In this document: one piece after another, positions 37,729-46,053 of the stretch | How positions within the stretch are numbered: position 1 is the stretch's first letter | How the letters are laid out: the number at the start of each line of letters is the position of its first letter | Source: Mordavella massiliensis | GTDB lineage: Bacteria > Bacillota > Clostridia > Lachnospirales > Lachnospiraceae | Direction of reading: 5' to 3' | Length of the DNA stretch: 64,000 nt | NCBI RefSeq assembly: GCF_016902415.1 | Contig: NZ_JACJLV010000009.1 | Coordinates: 1-64,000 of the forward strand | Notes under the pieces: generated by a model | Told to the model about the DNA's origin: nothing | What the model saw: the letters and a program-made list of their open reading frames with translations, nothing else | Databases searched by the model: none | Position numbers and translations under genes: made by a program

Positions 37729-38437
37729 TGATGAGAGGCCGGCCAGAGGCGAATTGATCTGGCAGCTGCGGGAGCTGCTGGGAGACGTGGACTTTGCAGA
37801 AGGCGATTCCGGCGCCGCGGCGCTCGGACTTGCAGGAGAAGGAAAATATGACCTGTTTTTCCTGGACATCAATCTGGGAGATATCAGCGGGACGGATCTG
37901 GTGCAGGCCATCCGGTCGATGCAGCCCGAGGCGGGTATTATCTTCGTGACGGCCTATTCCGAGTATGCAGTGACGGCATTTGAACTGGGAGTGGACGACT
38001 ATGTGCTTAAACCTTACGAAAAAGAGAGGATCCGGAAAGTTCTTTCCCGCTGCCTGGCCTCCGATACTCCGGACGAAAAGAGAGAGAAGCCGCATCCAAA
38101 GAAGATCGCCATTAACACGGAAGGAAAAACCATCTTTGAAAATGCGAAGGATCTGGTATTTCTGGAGACCTGCCGCCGGGGATGCCTCATTCATGCGGCC
38201 GGCAGGGAATATTATGACAGCCGGGGGATCGGCGATTTTGAGAAACGTCTGGAGAGCCTGGAAAATGTCTCCTTTTTCCGCTGCCATAAAAGCTATCTGA
38301 TCAATCTGGAAAAAGTCAAGGAAGTATTTCCCTGGGGAAATAACAGTCTGGGACTGAAAATGGAAGGCTATGAAGGGACGGTCATCCCTGTCGGACGGGA
38401 AAAGACGAAGATACTGAGAAGCCGAATGGGCTGGTAA
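37709..38437 (+). CDS. LytTR family response regulator
   Basis: A 242-residue regulator starting at GTG 37709 inside the kinase gene (AGGAAGAGGAG upstream). The receiver domain has the acidic pocket (IDDE), phospho-acceptor D53 (FFLDIN), switch Thr (VTAYSEYA) and conserved Lys (VLKPYE). The C-terminal LytTR DNA-binding domain (about 130-242) includes FFRCHKSYLIN. Forms a two-component pair with the preceding kinase; likely targets are transport genes for a small carbon source. Confidence 0.94.
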   Translation: MRIAVIDDERPARGELIWQLRELLGDVDFAEGDSGAAALGLAGEGKYDLFFLDINLGDISGTDLVQAIRSMQPEAGIIFVTAYSEYAVTAFELGVDDYVLKPYEKERIRKVLSRCLASDTPDEKREKPHPKKIAINTEGKTIFENAKDLVFLETCRRGCLIHAAGREYYDSRGIGDFEKRLESLENVSFFRCHKSYLINLEKVKEVFPWGNNSLGLKMEGYEGTVIPVGREKTKILRSRMGW

Positions 38438-38450
38438 GTGAATAAAATAG

Positions 38451-38490
38451 AAAACGCTGTATGCCGGTTTTTCGGGATACAGCGTTTTTA
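38451..38490. terminator. Bidirectional terminator between the response regulator and TetR genes
   Basis: AAAACGCTGTAT pairs with ATACAGCGTTTT; A and T runs on both sides allow termination in both directions. It reaches the stop region of the TetR gene. Confidence 0.9.
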
Positions 38491-39075
38491 TATGCCGTTT
38501 ACAAAGGTATCGAGGACATGAGGCAAAAGCCTGTCGCTATATTCGCAGAGGGAATATTTTCCCCGGTACAGCGCCCAGTCGTAGAGGATGGCCCGCTCAT
38601 ACATGGCGTAGATCTTCATCAGTTCTTTCGCAGTACTGGTGTTTTTAAACTCACCGCTTTTTAAGCCGCCTTCCAGGATCTCGGTGATCCATTTGAAATA
38701 AAAACGCTTACTGTCGGCCAGCGATTTCTTGTCCTTTGTCACCAGCTGGGAAGAATAGAGAAATGCCAGAAGGCTGATGTCCACACTGGTTTCGATCATG
38801 TAAAACAACTCGTGGTTCAGGTAGAGAAGCTTGTCATAGGCGGACATATCCGGATCAATAGAAGCGGAGAGCTCCTCGTACTTTTCGTCAAACAAGTAGG
38901 ACAACGAGTTCAGCAGGGATTCTTTTCCTTTAAAATAGTGGTAAAAGGTTCCCTTGGAGGTCCTGGATGCATTGATGATGTCTTCCACGGTTGTCTGTTC
39001 GTATCCTTTTTTATAGAAAAGATTCCATGCAGCCTTTACGATCCTGCTCTTGGTAGAGATTCTTTTTCTCGGCAT
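38488..39075 (-). CDS. TetR/AcrR family regulator
   Basis: A 195-residue repressor-type protein. ATG 39075 (MPRKRIS) is preferred over a GTG four codons earlier, because AAAGAGGTG serves as its RBS. The N-terminal HTH shows AWNLFYKKGYEQTTVEDI and SKGTFYHYFKGKE; the C-terminal part is the ligand domain. It lies downstream of prdF on the same strand but is separated by a terminator. Target and ligand are unknown. Confidence 0.92.
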   Translation of the reverse strand: MPRKRISTKSRIVKAAWNLFYKKGYEQTTVEDIINASRTSKGTFYHYFKGKESLLNSLSYLFDEKYEELSASIDPDMSAYDKLLYLNHELFYMIETSVDISLLAFLYSSQLVTKDKKSLADSKRFYFKWITEILEGGLKSGEFKNTSTAKELMKIYAMYERAILYDWALYRGKYSLCEYSDRLLPHVLDTFVNGI

Positions 39076-39101
39076 CCCGGTCGTCACCTCTTTCGGATAA
39101 A

Positions 39102-39143
39102 AATAAAAAGCAGGGGCGGATCAGTAGTCCTGATCCGCTCCTG
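39102..39143 (-). terminator. Terminator after prdF
   Basis: CAGGGGCGGATCA and TGATCCGCTCCTG form a 13-bp stem with one mismatch; a T-run follows on the minus strand. Confidence 0.9.
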
Positions 39144-39185
39144 TTTCTAAGCTGTTTTATACAAGTCTGTGTGCTGATCAGAAGA

Positions 39186-40220
39186 TTAGCCTACCTGGAA
39201 ACCATATTTCAACGGATCGGTCGGATCGATCAGGTAGGTAGCAACACCTGTCAGGTAAGCGCTTCCTGTGATCATCGGGATTACTGCGTCATAGTCAGCA
39301 ACCTTTGTGGTCTCTTTGATCACACCTTTGAAGATGCTTCCCATAAAGCTCTCATAACGGAACTCTTCGCCAACTTTGATCTCTCCCCAGTGATGCAGGG
39401 TAGCAAGTTTTGCGCTGGTACCGGTTCCGCACGGAGAACGGTCAGCCATAGCGTCGCCGAAGATAACTACGTTTCTAAGATCTGCCTTGTCCGGGTTCGG
39501 AGTCGGTCCGTAGAACTCAACAAGGTCTACGCTGTCAATGTCAAGCAGCGGATGTTTTACCGGGATCTCTTTGCTGATAGCGTCCAGGATCTGCATACCA
39601 AGTTTCTGGTAAGCCGGAACACTCTTGGCGTTGATCTCGCCGATGTCAAGCTGTGTGGTGTCTACCAGTGCGAAGAAGCTTCCGCCGAAGGAAATGGTGA
39701 ATTTGATCTCTTTTCCGTCGATGGTCACGCTCTGGTTCTCTTTGTATACGAATGCCGGTACATTGGTAAGAGTTACGCTTTCAACCTTGCCGTCTTTTAC
39801 GATAGCCTTGGTGCGGATCAGTCCTGCAGGAGCGTCAAGAACTACTTCGTTCTCTCCTTCATGAGACTCTACCAGACCAGCCTCGATCGCAACGGTAACA
39901 GCACCGATGGTGCAGTGTCCGCACATGTTCAGGTATCCGCCTGTGTCCATGAACATTACGCCGAAGTCTGCTTCCTTATTAACAGGCTCGCAGAGAAAAG
40001 CGCCGAACATATCGTGATGTCCTCTTGGCTCAAACATCAGAGCGGTACGAACATTGTCGTAGTTTTTCTCCATCCATTTTTTCTTCTCGATCATGGTGCT
40101 TCCTTCTGGCTCCGGGAAACCTCCGATGACCATACGGCAGAACTCGCCTTCAGTATGTGCGTCAACAACCTGAAGAGCTGCCTCAAAGCGGTCAAAATTA
40201 ACCTTTGCTTCTAACTTCAT
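39186..40220 (-). CDS. prdF: Proline racemase
   Basis: A 344-residue PLP-independent racemase that interconverts L- and D-proline, giving D-proline for the reductase. Both catalytic cysteines are in place: C100 in LNMCGHCTIGA and C264 in RSPCGTGTSAK, which separates proline racemases from trans-3-hydroxyproline dehydratases. AAGGAGG precedes the ATG at 40220. It is transcribed divergently from selC and prdC across a 300-bp AT-rich region. 4-Hydroxyproline epimerase activity is a less likely alternative because of the prd context. Confidence 0.95.
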   Translation of the reverse strand: MKLEAKVNFDRFEAALQVVDAHTEGEFCRMVIGGFPEPEGSTMIEKKKWMEKNYDNVRTALMFEPRGHHDMFGAFLCEPVNKEADFGVMFMDTGGYLNMCGHCTIGAVTVAIEAGLVESHEGENEVVLDAPAGLIRTKAIVKDGKVESVTLTNVPAFVYKENQSVTIDGKEIKFTISFGGSFFALVDTTQLDIGEINAKSVPAYQKLGMQILDAISKEIPVKHPLLDIDSVDLVEFYGPTPNPDKADLRNVVIFGDAMADRSPCGTGTSAKLATLHHWGEIKVGEEFRYESFMGSIFKGVIKETTKVADYDAVIPMITGSAYLTGVATYLIDPTDPLKYGFQVG

Positions 40221-40474
40221 AATAATGTCCCTCCTTAAATATTTTTCATGAAGTTACTTATAGAAAAAAACTATAAGGTTTTATAAAAACACGTAAAAAA
40301 CCTCCCCTGGTTTTTCTTGTGTCTTTTTCCTTTGTGGATTTTAAAGGGCCAGAACGATAGTTTTTTAACAAATAGACTGCGTTCTAGTACCGCGTTCAGT
40401 TCTTTAATTTTATTATGGGGGAAAGAGGTTGAAAAGTCAATGCTTTTTTGCTATTATAAAAATGAACAAAAGTG
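40221..40474. promoter_or_regulatory. AT-rich divergent region between prdF and selC
   Basis: No gene is seen. It holds an inverted repeat CTTATAG-A7-CTATAAG (40257-40277), which may form a hairpin in the prdF leader, and a plus-strand promoter-like pair TTGAAA (40429-40434)-17-TATTAT (40452-40457). AGAACG (near 40351) and CGTTCT (near 40380) are also inverted. No classical -24/-12 sigma-54 site was found, although prd genes in other clostridia respond to a sigma-54 activator, PrdR. Confidence 0.5.
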
Positions 40475-40503
40475 TTGAAATCTGCGAGAATTTGTGTTAT
40501 GGT
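40475..40503 (+). promoter_or_regulatory. Promoter of selC (tRNA-Sec)
   Basis: TTGAAA (40475-40480), 17 bp, TATGGT (40498-40503) with a TG one base upstream (extended -10). The predicted start falls a few bases before the tRNA 5' end. Confidence 0.7.
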
Positions 40504-40517
40504 ATTTGGGCATAGAT

Positions 40518-40615
40518 GGGGGTAGATGGGTGACTGGTGTGCCTCCTAGTCTTCAAAACTAGTGTGGGGCGTTAAGAGCGTCCCGGGTGGGTTCGATTCC
40601 CACATGCCCTCGCCA
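40518..40615 (+). tRNA. selC: tRNA-Sec (anticodon UCA)
   Basis: About 98 nt, longer than ordinary tRNAs as expected for tRNA-Sec. The anticodon arm CTAGT-CTTCAAA-ACTAG has TCA at 40553-40555. A long extra arm (GGGGCG...GCGTCCC, about 40565-40584) precedes the T-arm GTGGG-TTCGATT-CCCAC, then ATGCCCTC, G and an encoded CCA (40613-40615). The 5' acceptor strand GGGGGTAG pairs with ATGCCCTC through two G-U wobbles and a G/A mismatch at the eighth pair, so the exact 5' end may shift by a base or two. Decodes the UGA codons in selD and prdB. Confidence 0.93.
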
Positions 40616-40690
40616 GAAAAGACCTTTTTGCTGTTAAAAAAATAGCAAGATGTTCCTATAGATAATTTTTATAAAACAAGATGTTGTGGA

Positions 40691-40727
40691 ATAAGTAAGG
40701 AGACTGTGAAGTTTCGTTTTTACTTAT
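40691..40727 (+). promoter_or_regulatory. Inverted repeat in the prdC leader
   Basis: ATAAGTAA (40691-40698) and TTACTTAT (40720-40727) are perfect inverted copies 21 bases apart, just before the A-rich RBS region of prdC. No U-run follows, so it is an operator or mRNA hairpin rather than a terminator. Confidence 0.5.
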
Positions 40728-40752
40728 AAAAAAGAAAAAGGAGATATGTGTC

Positions 40753-42153
40753 ATGGGAAATGTACAAATTTTATTGCGTCAGCACGTTGGTGCGCCATGT
40801 GCACCCTGTGTTGAGGTTGGGGCGGACGTAAAAAAAGGTACACTCATCGCGACCCCCACAGGACTTGGAGCAAATATTTTCTCCAGTGTCTATGGCAAGG
40901 TCACAGAGATCACCGACGACAGGATCATCATTGAGCCTGCTGCAGAGCAGCCGGATGAATTTGTTCCGATCGATGTTCCGGAAGATGCCAGCAAGCTGGA
41001 CATGGTGAAGGCTGCAGGTATCGTCGGCATGGGCGGAGCAGGATTCCCCACCGGTGTAAAGCTTAACATCAACCTTGCGGAGACACCGCTTGCAGAGCTG
41101 GATCCGGAGATCAACCCGGAACTGCCGGCTGATTTCAAACTGGAGCACAGCTATATCCTGGTAAATGCAGCTGAGTGCGAGCCGGGACTGGAGCATAACA
41201 TCAAGCAGCTGGTTGAACAGACGGATAAAGTGATCCGCGGCGTGAAATACTGTATGGAGATGACTCATGCAGACAAAGCGATCTTTGCTATTAAGAAGAA
41301 ACATCACGACGCGATCAAGCATCTGGAGGCAGCGCTGAAAGACGAGGCAGACATCTCCATGCACTTCCTGGCAGACATCTACCCGATGGGCGAGGAGCGT
41401 GCGGTAGTAAGAGAATGTCTGGGTGTAAACCTTCTGCCGACACAGCTTCCTTCTGCAGCAAGATCTGTAGTTGTGAATCTGGAGACCGCAGCCAAGGTAG
41501 CAGAGGCGATCGATGAGAAGAAGCCCTGCATCACCAAGAACCTGACAGTACGCGGAAAATTAAACGGCGGAAATGCAGCACATGTATTCATGGACGTGCC
41601 GGTAGGCGTAAGCGTCGGCGAACTGATTGAAAAGGCCGGCGGCATTGATGGAAAATACGGCGAGATCGTAATGGGCGGAGCCTTTACAGGCAAGTCCACT
41701 ACAGTAGAAGAGCCGATCACCAAGACGACAGGCGGTATCCTGGTGAGCGTAGAGTTCCCGGATCTTCACGGCGCAAACGTAGGACTCTTAGTCTGTGCAT
41801 GCGGCGGAAGCGAAGACCGTATGCGCGAGATCGCAGAGAAGATGAACGGCAAGGTCGTATCTGTATGCAGATGTAAACAGGCGATCGAGAGCAAGCCGGG
41901 CGCACCGCTCAAGTGCCTGCGTCCTGGAAACTGTCCGGGACAGGTAAAGAACAACCTGCAGTTTAAGAAAGATAAATGTGAATACATCATTATCGGAAAC
42001 TGCTCAGACTGCTCCAACACAGTTATGGCATCCGGTCCGAAGATGGGACTGAAGGTATTCCATCAGACAGACCACGTTATGAGAGCAGTGGGACATCCTC
42101 TTTACAGAACACTGAAGATTTCCAAAGAGGTTAGTCAGGACATCGATTTCTAA
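40753..42153 (+). CDS. prdC: PrdC, proline reductase-associated electron transfer protein
   Basis: A 466-residue RnfC-like protein expected to pass electrons from NADH/ferredoxin carriers to proline reductase. An N-terminal lipoyl-like domain (residues 1-80) precedes GIVGMGGAGFPTGVKLN, a nucleotide-binding Gly-rich segment. The C-terminus is Cys-rich: LVCACGGSEDR, CRCKQAIE, CLRPGNCPG and GNCSDCSNTVM (C417, C420). As I recall, PrdC of some species has selenocysteine in this tail; here all positions are Cys and no in-frame UGA occurs. First gene of the prd operon, with AAAAAGGAG upstream. Confidence 0.93.
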   Translation: MGNVQILLRQHVGAPCAPCVEVGADVKKGTLIATPTGLGANIFSSVYGKVTEITDDRIIIEPAAEQPDEFVPIDVPEDASKLDMVKAAGIVGMGGAGFPTGVKLNINLAETPLAELDPEINPELPADFKLEHSYILVNAAECEPGLEHNIKQLVEQTDKVIRGVKYCMEMTHADKAIFAIKKKHHDAIKHLEAALKDEADISMHFLADIYPMGEERAVVRECLGVNLLPTQLPSAARSVVVNLETAAKVAEAIDEKKPCITKNLTVRGKLNGGNAAHVFMDVPVGVSVGELIEKAGGIDGKYGEIVMGGAFTGKSTTVEEPITKTTGGILVSVEFPDLHGANVGLLVCACGGSEDRMREIAEKMNGKVVSVCRCKQAIESKPGAPLKCLRPGNCPGQVKNNLQFKKDKCEYIIIGNCSDCSNTVMASGPKMGLKVFHQTDHVMRAVGHPLYRTLKISKEVSQDIDF

Positions 42154-42308
42154 TATCGGTATTGCTGTCGCGGGCAGCCAGGATGAAAGGCCCCCGATTC
42201 TTTTGTCCAGGGAGAAAGAGAGGACTCCCCGGCGGTCCTGCGGCTGTTATATACAAACAAAGCCCGGAAGGGTGGACTTAAGCAAACCTAACAAGGAGGG
42301 AAAACAAT

Positions 42309-44165
42309 ATGTCAATCACAGCTGAAACAGCGAAAGCTCATGCACATGATCCTGCGGTTCTTTGCTGCAGAGCCGAAGCTGGCATCACAATTGAACCTGC
42401 GAATCTGGAAGATCCGGCGATCTTTGATGATTTGGTAGATTCAGGATTATTAAGCCTCGATGGATGCCTTACCATCGAAGAAGTTTTGGGAGCAAAGCTT
42501 ACAAAAACTTGTGATTCTCTTTGCCCGTTAACAGCAGATGTACTGGACGGAGTAAAAGCACCGAGCGCACCGGCAGAGGAAGAAGAGGAAGCAGCTCCGG
42601 AGGCTCCTGCAGCACCGGCACCGGTTGCACCGGCAGCACCGGCAGCAGGCGGAGTTCTTAAGATCCACATCGGAGAAGGAAAGGACATCGACCTTGAGAT
42701 CCCGGTTGGAGCACTTGGAGCAGGCGGCGCAGCAGCAGTTCCGGTACCGGCAGGCGCTGAAGTTGCAGCAGGCGCAGCAGCACCGGCAGCAGAAGCTGGC
42801 GAGGAGAAAGTCGTAAGAAGCCTGACAAGAAAGCACTTCAACATTACAGAAGTTAAGAGAGGACCGGAGACCAAGATCGAGGGAACTACTCTTTACATCC
42901 GTGAAGGCATTGAGCAGGAAGTTATCGACAATCAGGAACTGGTTAAAGATTTCCACCTGGAGATCATCACTCCTGACAAATATCACACCTATTCTGAGAC
43001 CATCATGGACGTTCAGCCGATCGCTACAAAGGAAGGCGACGCTGACCTTGGTACAGGTGTAACAAGAGTTCTGGACGGCGTTGTAATGATGCTGACCGGT
43101 ACAGATGAAGGCGGAGTTCAGATCGGTGAGTTCGGTTCTTCCGAAGGATACCTGGATGAGAACATTATGTGGAACCGTCCGAGCTGCCCGGATAAAGGAG
43201 AGATCTTTATCAAAGGTAACATCGTGATCCAGGAGAAGACCAACATGGAGCGTCGTGGACCTATGGCTGCCCACACTGCTTTTGATGTGATCACTCAGGA
43301 GATCCGTGAAGTGATGAAAGAACTGGATGAGAGCCTGGTAGTTGATACAGAGGAACTGAAACAGGTTCGTCGTCCTGGCAAGAAGAAAGTCGTTATCGTT
43401 AAGGAGATCATGGGACAGGGAGCTATGCATGATAATTTCATCCTTCCTGTAGAGCCTGTAGGAATCCTTGGCGCAAGAGCAAACGTAGACTTAGGAAATG
43501 TTCCGGTATGCGTATCTCCGCTGGAGGTTCTGGATGGATGTATCCATGCTCTGACCTGTATCGGACCTGCTTCCAAGGAAATGTCCAGACATTACTGGAG
43601 AGAGCCTCTGGTTCTGGAAGCTCTGCATGATCCGGAAGTTGACCTTTGCGGCGTTGTATTCGTAGGAAGCCCGCAGATCAACGCTGAGAAATTCTATGTA
43701 TCCAAACGTGTCGGACACACTGTAGAGATGATGGACGTAGACGGAGCTTTCGTTACAACAGAAGGTTTCGGAAACAACCACATCGACTTCGCAAGCCATA
43801 TCGAGCAGATCGGTATGAGAGGCGTTCCGGTAGTAGGTATGTCCTACTGTGCAGTACAGGGCGCGCTGGTTGTTGGTAACAAGTACATGACCTACATGGT
43901 TGACAACAACAAGTCCGAGTCCGGTATCGAGAACGAGGTTCTTGGCTGCAACACCCTTTGCGAAGAGGATGCGATCCGTGCACTGGCTATGCTGAAGACA
44001 GCTATGGCTGGAGAAGAAGTAAAGGCTGCTGAGAAGAAGTGGAATCCGAACGTAAAATCTACAAACGTAGAGCTGATCGAAGCTGCTTACGGCAAGAAGG
44101 TTGAGCTTGTTGAGAACGAGCAGTCTCTGCCGATGAGCCAGAAGCGTAAGGAAAAATACGACTAA
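42309..44165 (+). CDS. prdA: D-proline reductase proprotein PrdA
   Basis: A 618-residue precursor of two reductase subunits. The N-terminal part (about 1-170) contains an Ala/Pro/Glu-rich linker, and the body has ITRVLDG-type and FGSSEGYLDENIMWNR segments. The cleavage site is T416-C417 (HALTCIGPASKE): in the characterised clostridial enzyme the Cys becomes a catalytic pyruvoyl group, splitting a 68-kDa precursor into about 45- and 23-kDa chains, and the 202 residues after T416 agree with that. ATG 42309 follows AAGGAGGG. A 155-bp gap separates it from prdC. Confidence 0.96.
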   Translation: MSITAETAKAHAHDPAVLCCRAEAGITIEPANLEDPAIFDDLVDSGLLSLDGCLTIEEVLGAKLTKTCDSLCPLTADVLDGVKAPSAPAEEEEEAAPEAPAAPAPVAPAAPAAGGVLKIHIGEGKDIDLEIPVGALGAGGAAAVPVPAGAEVAAGAAAPAAEAGEEKVVRSLTRKHFNITEVKRGPETKIEGTTLYIREGIEQEVIDNQELVKDFHLEIITPDKYHTYSETIMDVQPIATKEGDADLGTGVTRVLDGVVMMLTGTDEGGVQIGEFGSSEGYLDENIMWNRPSCPDKGEIFIKGNIVIQEKTNMERRGPMAAHTAFDVITQEIREVMKELDESLVVDTEELKQVRRPGKKKVVIVKEIMGQGAMHDNFILPVEPVGILGARANVDLGNVPVCVSPLEVLDGCIHALTCIGPASKEMSRHYWREPLVLEALHDPEVDLCGVVFVGSPQINAEKFYVSKRVGHTVEMMDVDGAFVTTEGFGNNHIDFASHIEQIGMRGVPVVGMSYCAVQGALVVGNKYMTYMVDNNKSESGIENEVLGCNTLCEEDAIRALAMLKTAMAGEEVKAAEKKWNPNVKSTNVELIEAAYGKKVELVENEQSLPMSQKRKEKYD

Positions 44166-44181
44166 TTAAGAAGGCAGTTAC

Positions 44182-44478
44182 ATGAATAACGAACGATTGC
44201 ATTATGGTGACAAGATCATTTATATGGAAGGTGTTGTAGTAGATGTTGACGACTGCAGTATCAGCGTCGACCTGAAAGGACGCCTGGGGTTCTTCAAAGC
44301 GCCGAAGCGGATGTTCATCTGTGACACTGAGCCGAAAGTAGGCCAGGAGATCGGATGGAACATGAGCTTTCCGGAGCAGCTAGGACCGGAAATAAATGAT
44401 AAATATGTCAGCAATATCGAAAAAGAACGGCGCAAACAAGAAGAAATGCGCACTCGTTTGGATAATAAGGAGGTCTAA
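44182..44478 (+). CDS. prd-operon small protein (CBO2463/CBO2479-like)
   Basis: A 98-residue soluble protein between prdA and prdB. It starts with a small beta domain (DKIIYMEGVVVDVDD, SVDLKGRLGFF) and ends in a charged helix (KERRKQEEMRTR). I recognise it as the uncharacterised family seen inside clostridial proline reductase clusters (CBO2463/CBO2479 type). It may help assembly, cleavage or electron transfer; no function is established. Two bases separate it from prdB. Confidence 0.78.
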   Translation: MNNERLHYGDKIIYMEGVVVDVDDCSISVDLKGRLGFFKAPKRMFICDTEPKVGQEIGWNMSFPEQLGPEINDKYVSNIEKERRKQEEMRTRLDNKEV

Positions 44479-44480
44479 AA

Positions 44481-45206
44481 ATGAGTTTAACGGTTGTTAA
44501 AGGTTTACAATCAGAAATCTTCGTACCTATTACTCCACCGGCAGTATGGACTCCTGTAACAAAAGAGCTGAAAGATATGTCTATCGCTCTTGCGACAGCA
44601 GCAGGTGTTCATAAGAAATCCCAGGAAAGATTCAATCTTGCTGGTGACTGGACATGGAGAAAAATCGAGAACACCACACCATCCAGTGATCTGATGGTAT
44701 CCCATGGTGGATATGACAACAGTGATGTTAACAAAGACATCAATTGCATGTTCCCCATCGACAGAATCCATGAGCTGGCAGCAGAAGGCTTCATCAGAGC
44801 CTGCGCTCCGGTACACGCCGGATTCATGGGCGGCGGCGGAAACCAGGAGAAATTCAAACACGAGACTGGTCCGGCCATCGCGCAGATGTTCAAAGAAGAG
44901 GATGTTGACGCAGTAATCCTCACCGCTGGCTGAGGTACCTGCCACCGCTCTGCAGTATTGGTGCAGAGAGCGATTGAAGAAGCTGGAATTCCTACAATCA
45001 TTATTGCAGCTCTTCCGCCGGTTGTTCGTCAGACCGGTACTCCTCGTGCAGTTGCTCCGCTGGTTCCTATGGGAGCTAACGCTGGTGGACCGCACAATGT
45101 TGAACAGCAGACACAGATCGTAAAAGCAACTCTTGAGCAGCTGATCAAGATCCAGACTCCTGGAACTATCGTACCGCTGCCGTATGAGTATGTAGCTAAG
45201 ATCTAA
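44481..45206 (+). CDS. prdB: D-proline reductase selenoprotein subunit PrdB
   Basis: A 241-residue selenoprotein subunit that reduces D-proline to 5-aminovalerate together with PrdA. The frame from ATG 44481 reaches TGA at 44931-44933 (residue 151) and continues in frame to TAA at 45206. The context TAG-U-G-T-C gives a UxxC redox motif, and downstream sequence (RSAVLVQRAIEEAG, PPVVRQTGTPRAV) is typical of GrdB/PrdB-type reductases. A hairpin with a GG in the loop follows the UGA at SECIS distance. RBS AAGGAGG. Reading it as a nonsense mutation is ruled out by family and context. Confidence 0.97.
44948..44968 (+). promoter_or_regulatory. Bacterial SECIS element of prdB
   Basis: CTCTGCA (44948-44954), loop GTATTGG (44955-44961), TGCAGAG (44962-44968): a perfect 7-bp stem starting 14 nt after the UGA, extendable by CG pairs past a small bulge. 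A GG in the apical loop is the usual SelB recognition feature. Confidence 0.88.
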
Positions 45207-45220
45207 GGAAACGTATGGAA

Positions 45221-45251
45221 AGGGCAGATGATCTTCATCTGCCCTTCTTTT
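45221..45251 (+). terminator. Hairpin terminator between prdB and prdD
   Basis: AGGGCAGATGA and TCATCTGCCCT, an 11-bp perfect stem with loop TCT, followed by TCTTTT. Its place inside the operon implies partial read-through, giving more PrdA/PrdB than PrdD/PrdE. Confidence 0.85.
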
Positions 45252-45273
45252 ATAAAAGCAGGAGGTGAACGAT

Positions 45274-46041
45274 TTGGCAGAAAAAGAAATCGATTTGAGA
45301 CGTCTCGTGATCAAGGCTTTCCATATGACAGATGTGGAATTTGGCGAGCATAATGATATTACTGTGGACGGACATATGACAGTCAGCAAAGAAATGCTGG
45401 ATGAGCTTGTTGCCAAAGAAGAACATATTGAAAAGATCGATATTCAGATCATTAAACCAGGCGACCATGACCGGTGGACCAATACCATCATGGATATCAT
45501 CCCGATCTCCACAAAGGTGCTGGGTAAACTGGGCGAGGGCATCACACATACGATCACAGGCGTGTACGTCATGCTGACAGGCGTGGACGTAAACGGAAAA
45601 CAGTGCCATGAATTTGGCTCCTCTGAAGGGAATCTGAAGGATCAGCTGTATCTGAACCGCGCGGGAACACCGGGGGACAATGATTATATCATTTCCTTTG
45701 ACGTGACACTGGCGGCGGGTATGGGACAGGAACGGCCGGGTCCCACAGCGGCACACCGCGTCTGCGATGAATTTATCCAGACCTACCGTGAGAAACTGAA
45801 AAAATTCAAAGGCGAAAAGTGTACGGAGCGTCATGAATATCATGATATCGTAAGACCTGGAAAGAAACGTGTCCTGATCGTAAGACAGGTGGCCGGACAG
45901 GGTGCGATGTATGACACCCACCTGTTCTCAAATGAGCCGTCTGGTGTTGAAGGAGGACGTTCAATCATAGATATGGGCAATATGCCGATCCTGATCACTC
46001 CGAATGAGTACAGAGACGGTATTATCCGCTCTATGCAGTAG
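45274..46041 (+). CDS. prdD: PrdD, PrdA N-terminal-region homolog
   Basis: A 255-residue protein. TTG 45274 is chosen as start, since AGGAGG (45260-45265) is at proper spacing; a GTG at 45265 overlaps the RBS. It matches PrdA residues about 170-415: both share VMLTG, EFGSSEG, RxGPxAAH and MG/LGNxPxxxxP elements. It ends DGIIRSMQ, exactly where PrdA has DGCIHALT before its cleavage bond. Role in the reductase system is unproven. Confidence 0.92.
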   Translation: MAEKEIDLRRLVIKAFHMTDVEFGEHNDITVDGHMTVSKEMLDELVAKEEHIEKIDIQIIKPGDHDRWTNTIMDIIPISTKVLGKLGEGITHTITGVYVMLTGVDVNGKQCHEFGSSEGNLKDQLYLNRAGTPGDNDYIISFDVTLAAGMGQERPGPTAAHRVCDEFIQTYREKLKKFKGEKCTERHEYHDIVRPGKKRVLIVRQVAGQGAMYDTHLFSNEPSGVEGGRSIIDMGNMPILITPNEYRDGIIRSMQ

Positions 46042-46053
46042 GAGGTGTAAGAT

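Noticed and set aside
39171-40214. 347-codon plus-strand frame opposite prdF
   Set aside because: The proline racemase on the minus strand has both catalytic cysteines, RBS and terminator; the plus frame is an antisense artefact.
40616-40752. Sigma-54 (-24/-12) promoter for prdC
   Set aside because: No TGGCA-N-TTGC type sequence was found; only weak sigma-A-like elements and an inverted repeat are visible.
44481-45206. prdB as a pseudogene split by TGA
   Set aside because: The codon lies at the known Sec site, a SECIS hairpin follows and the full Sec machinery is present.
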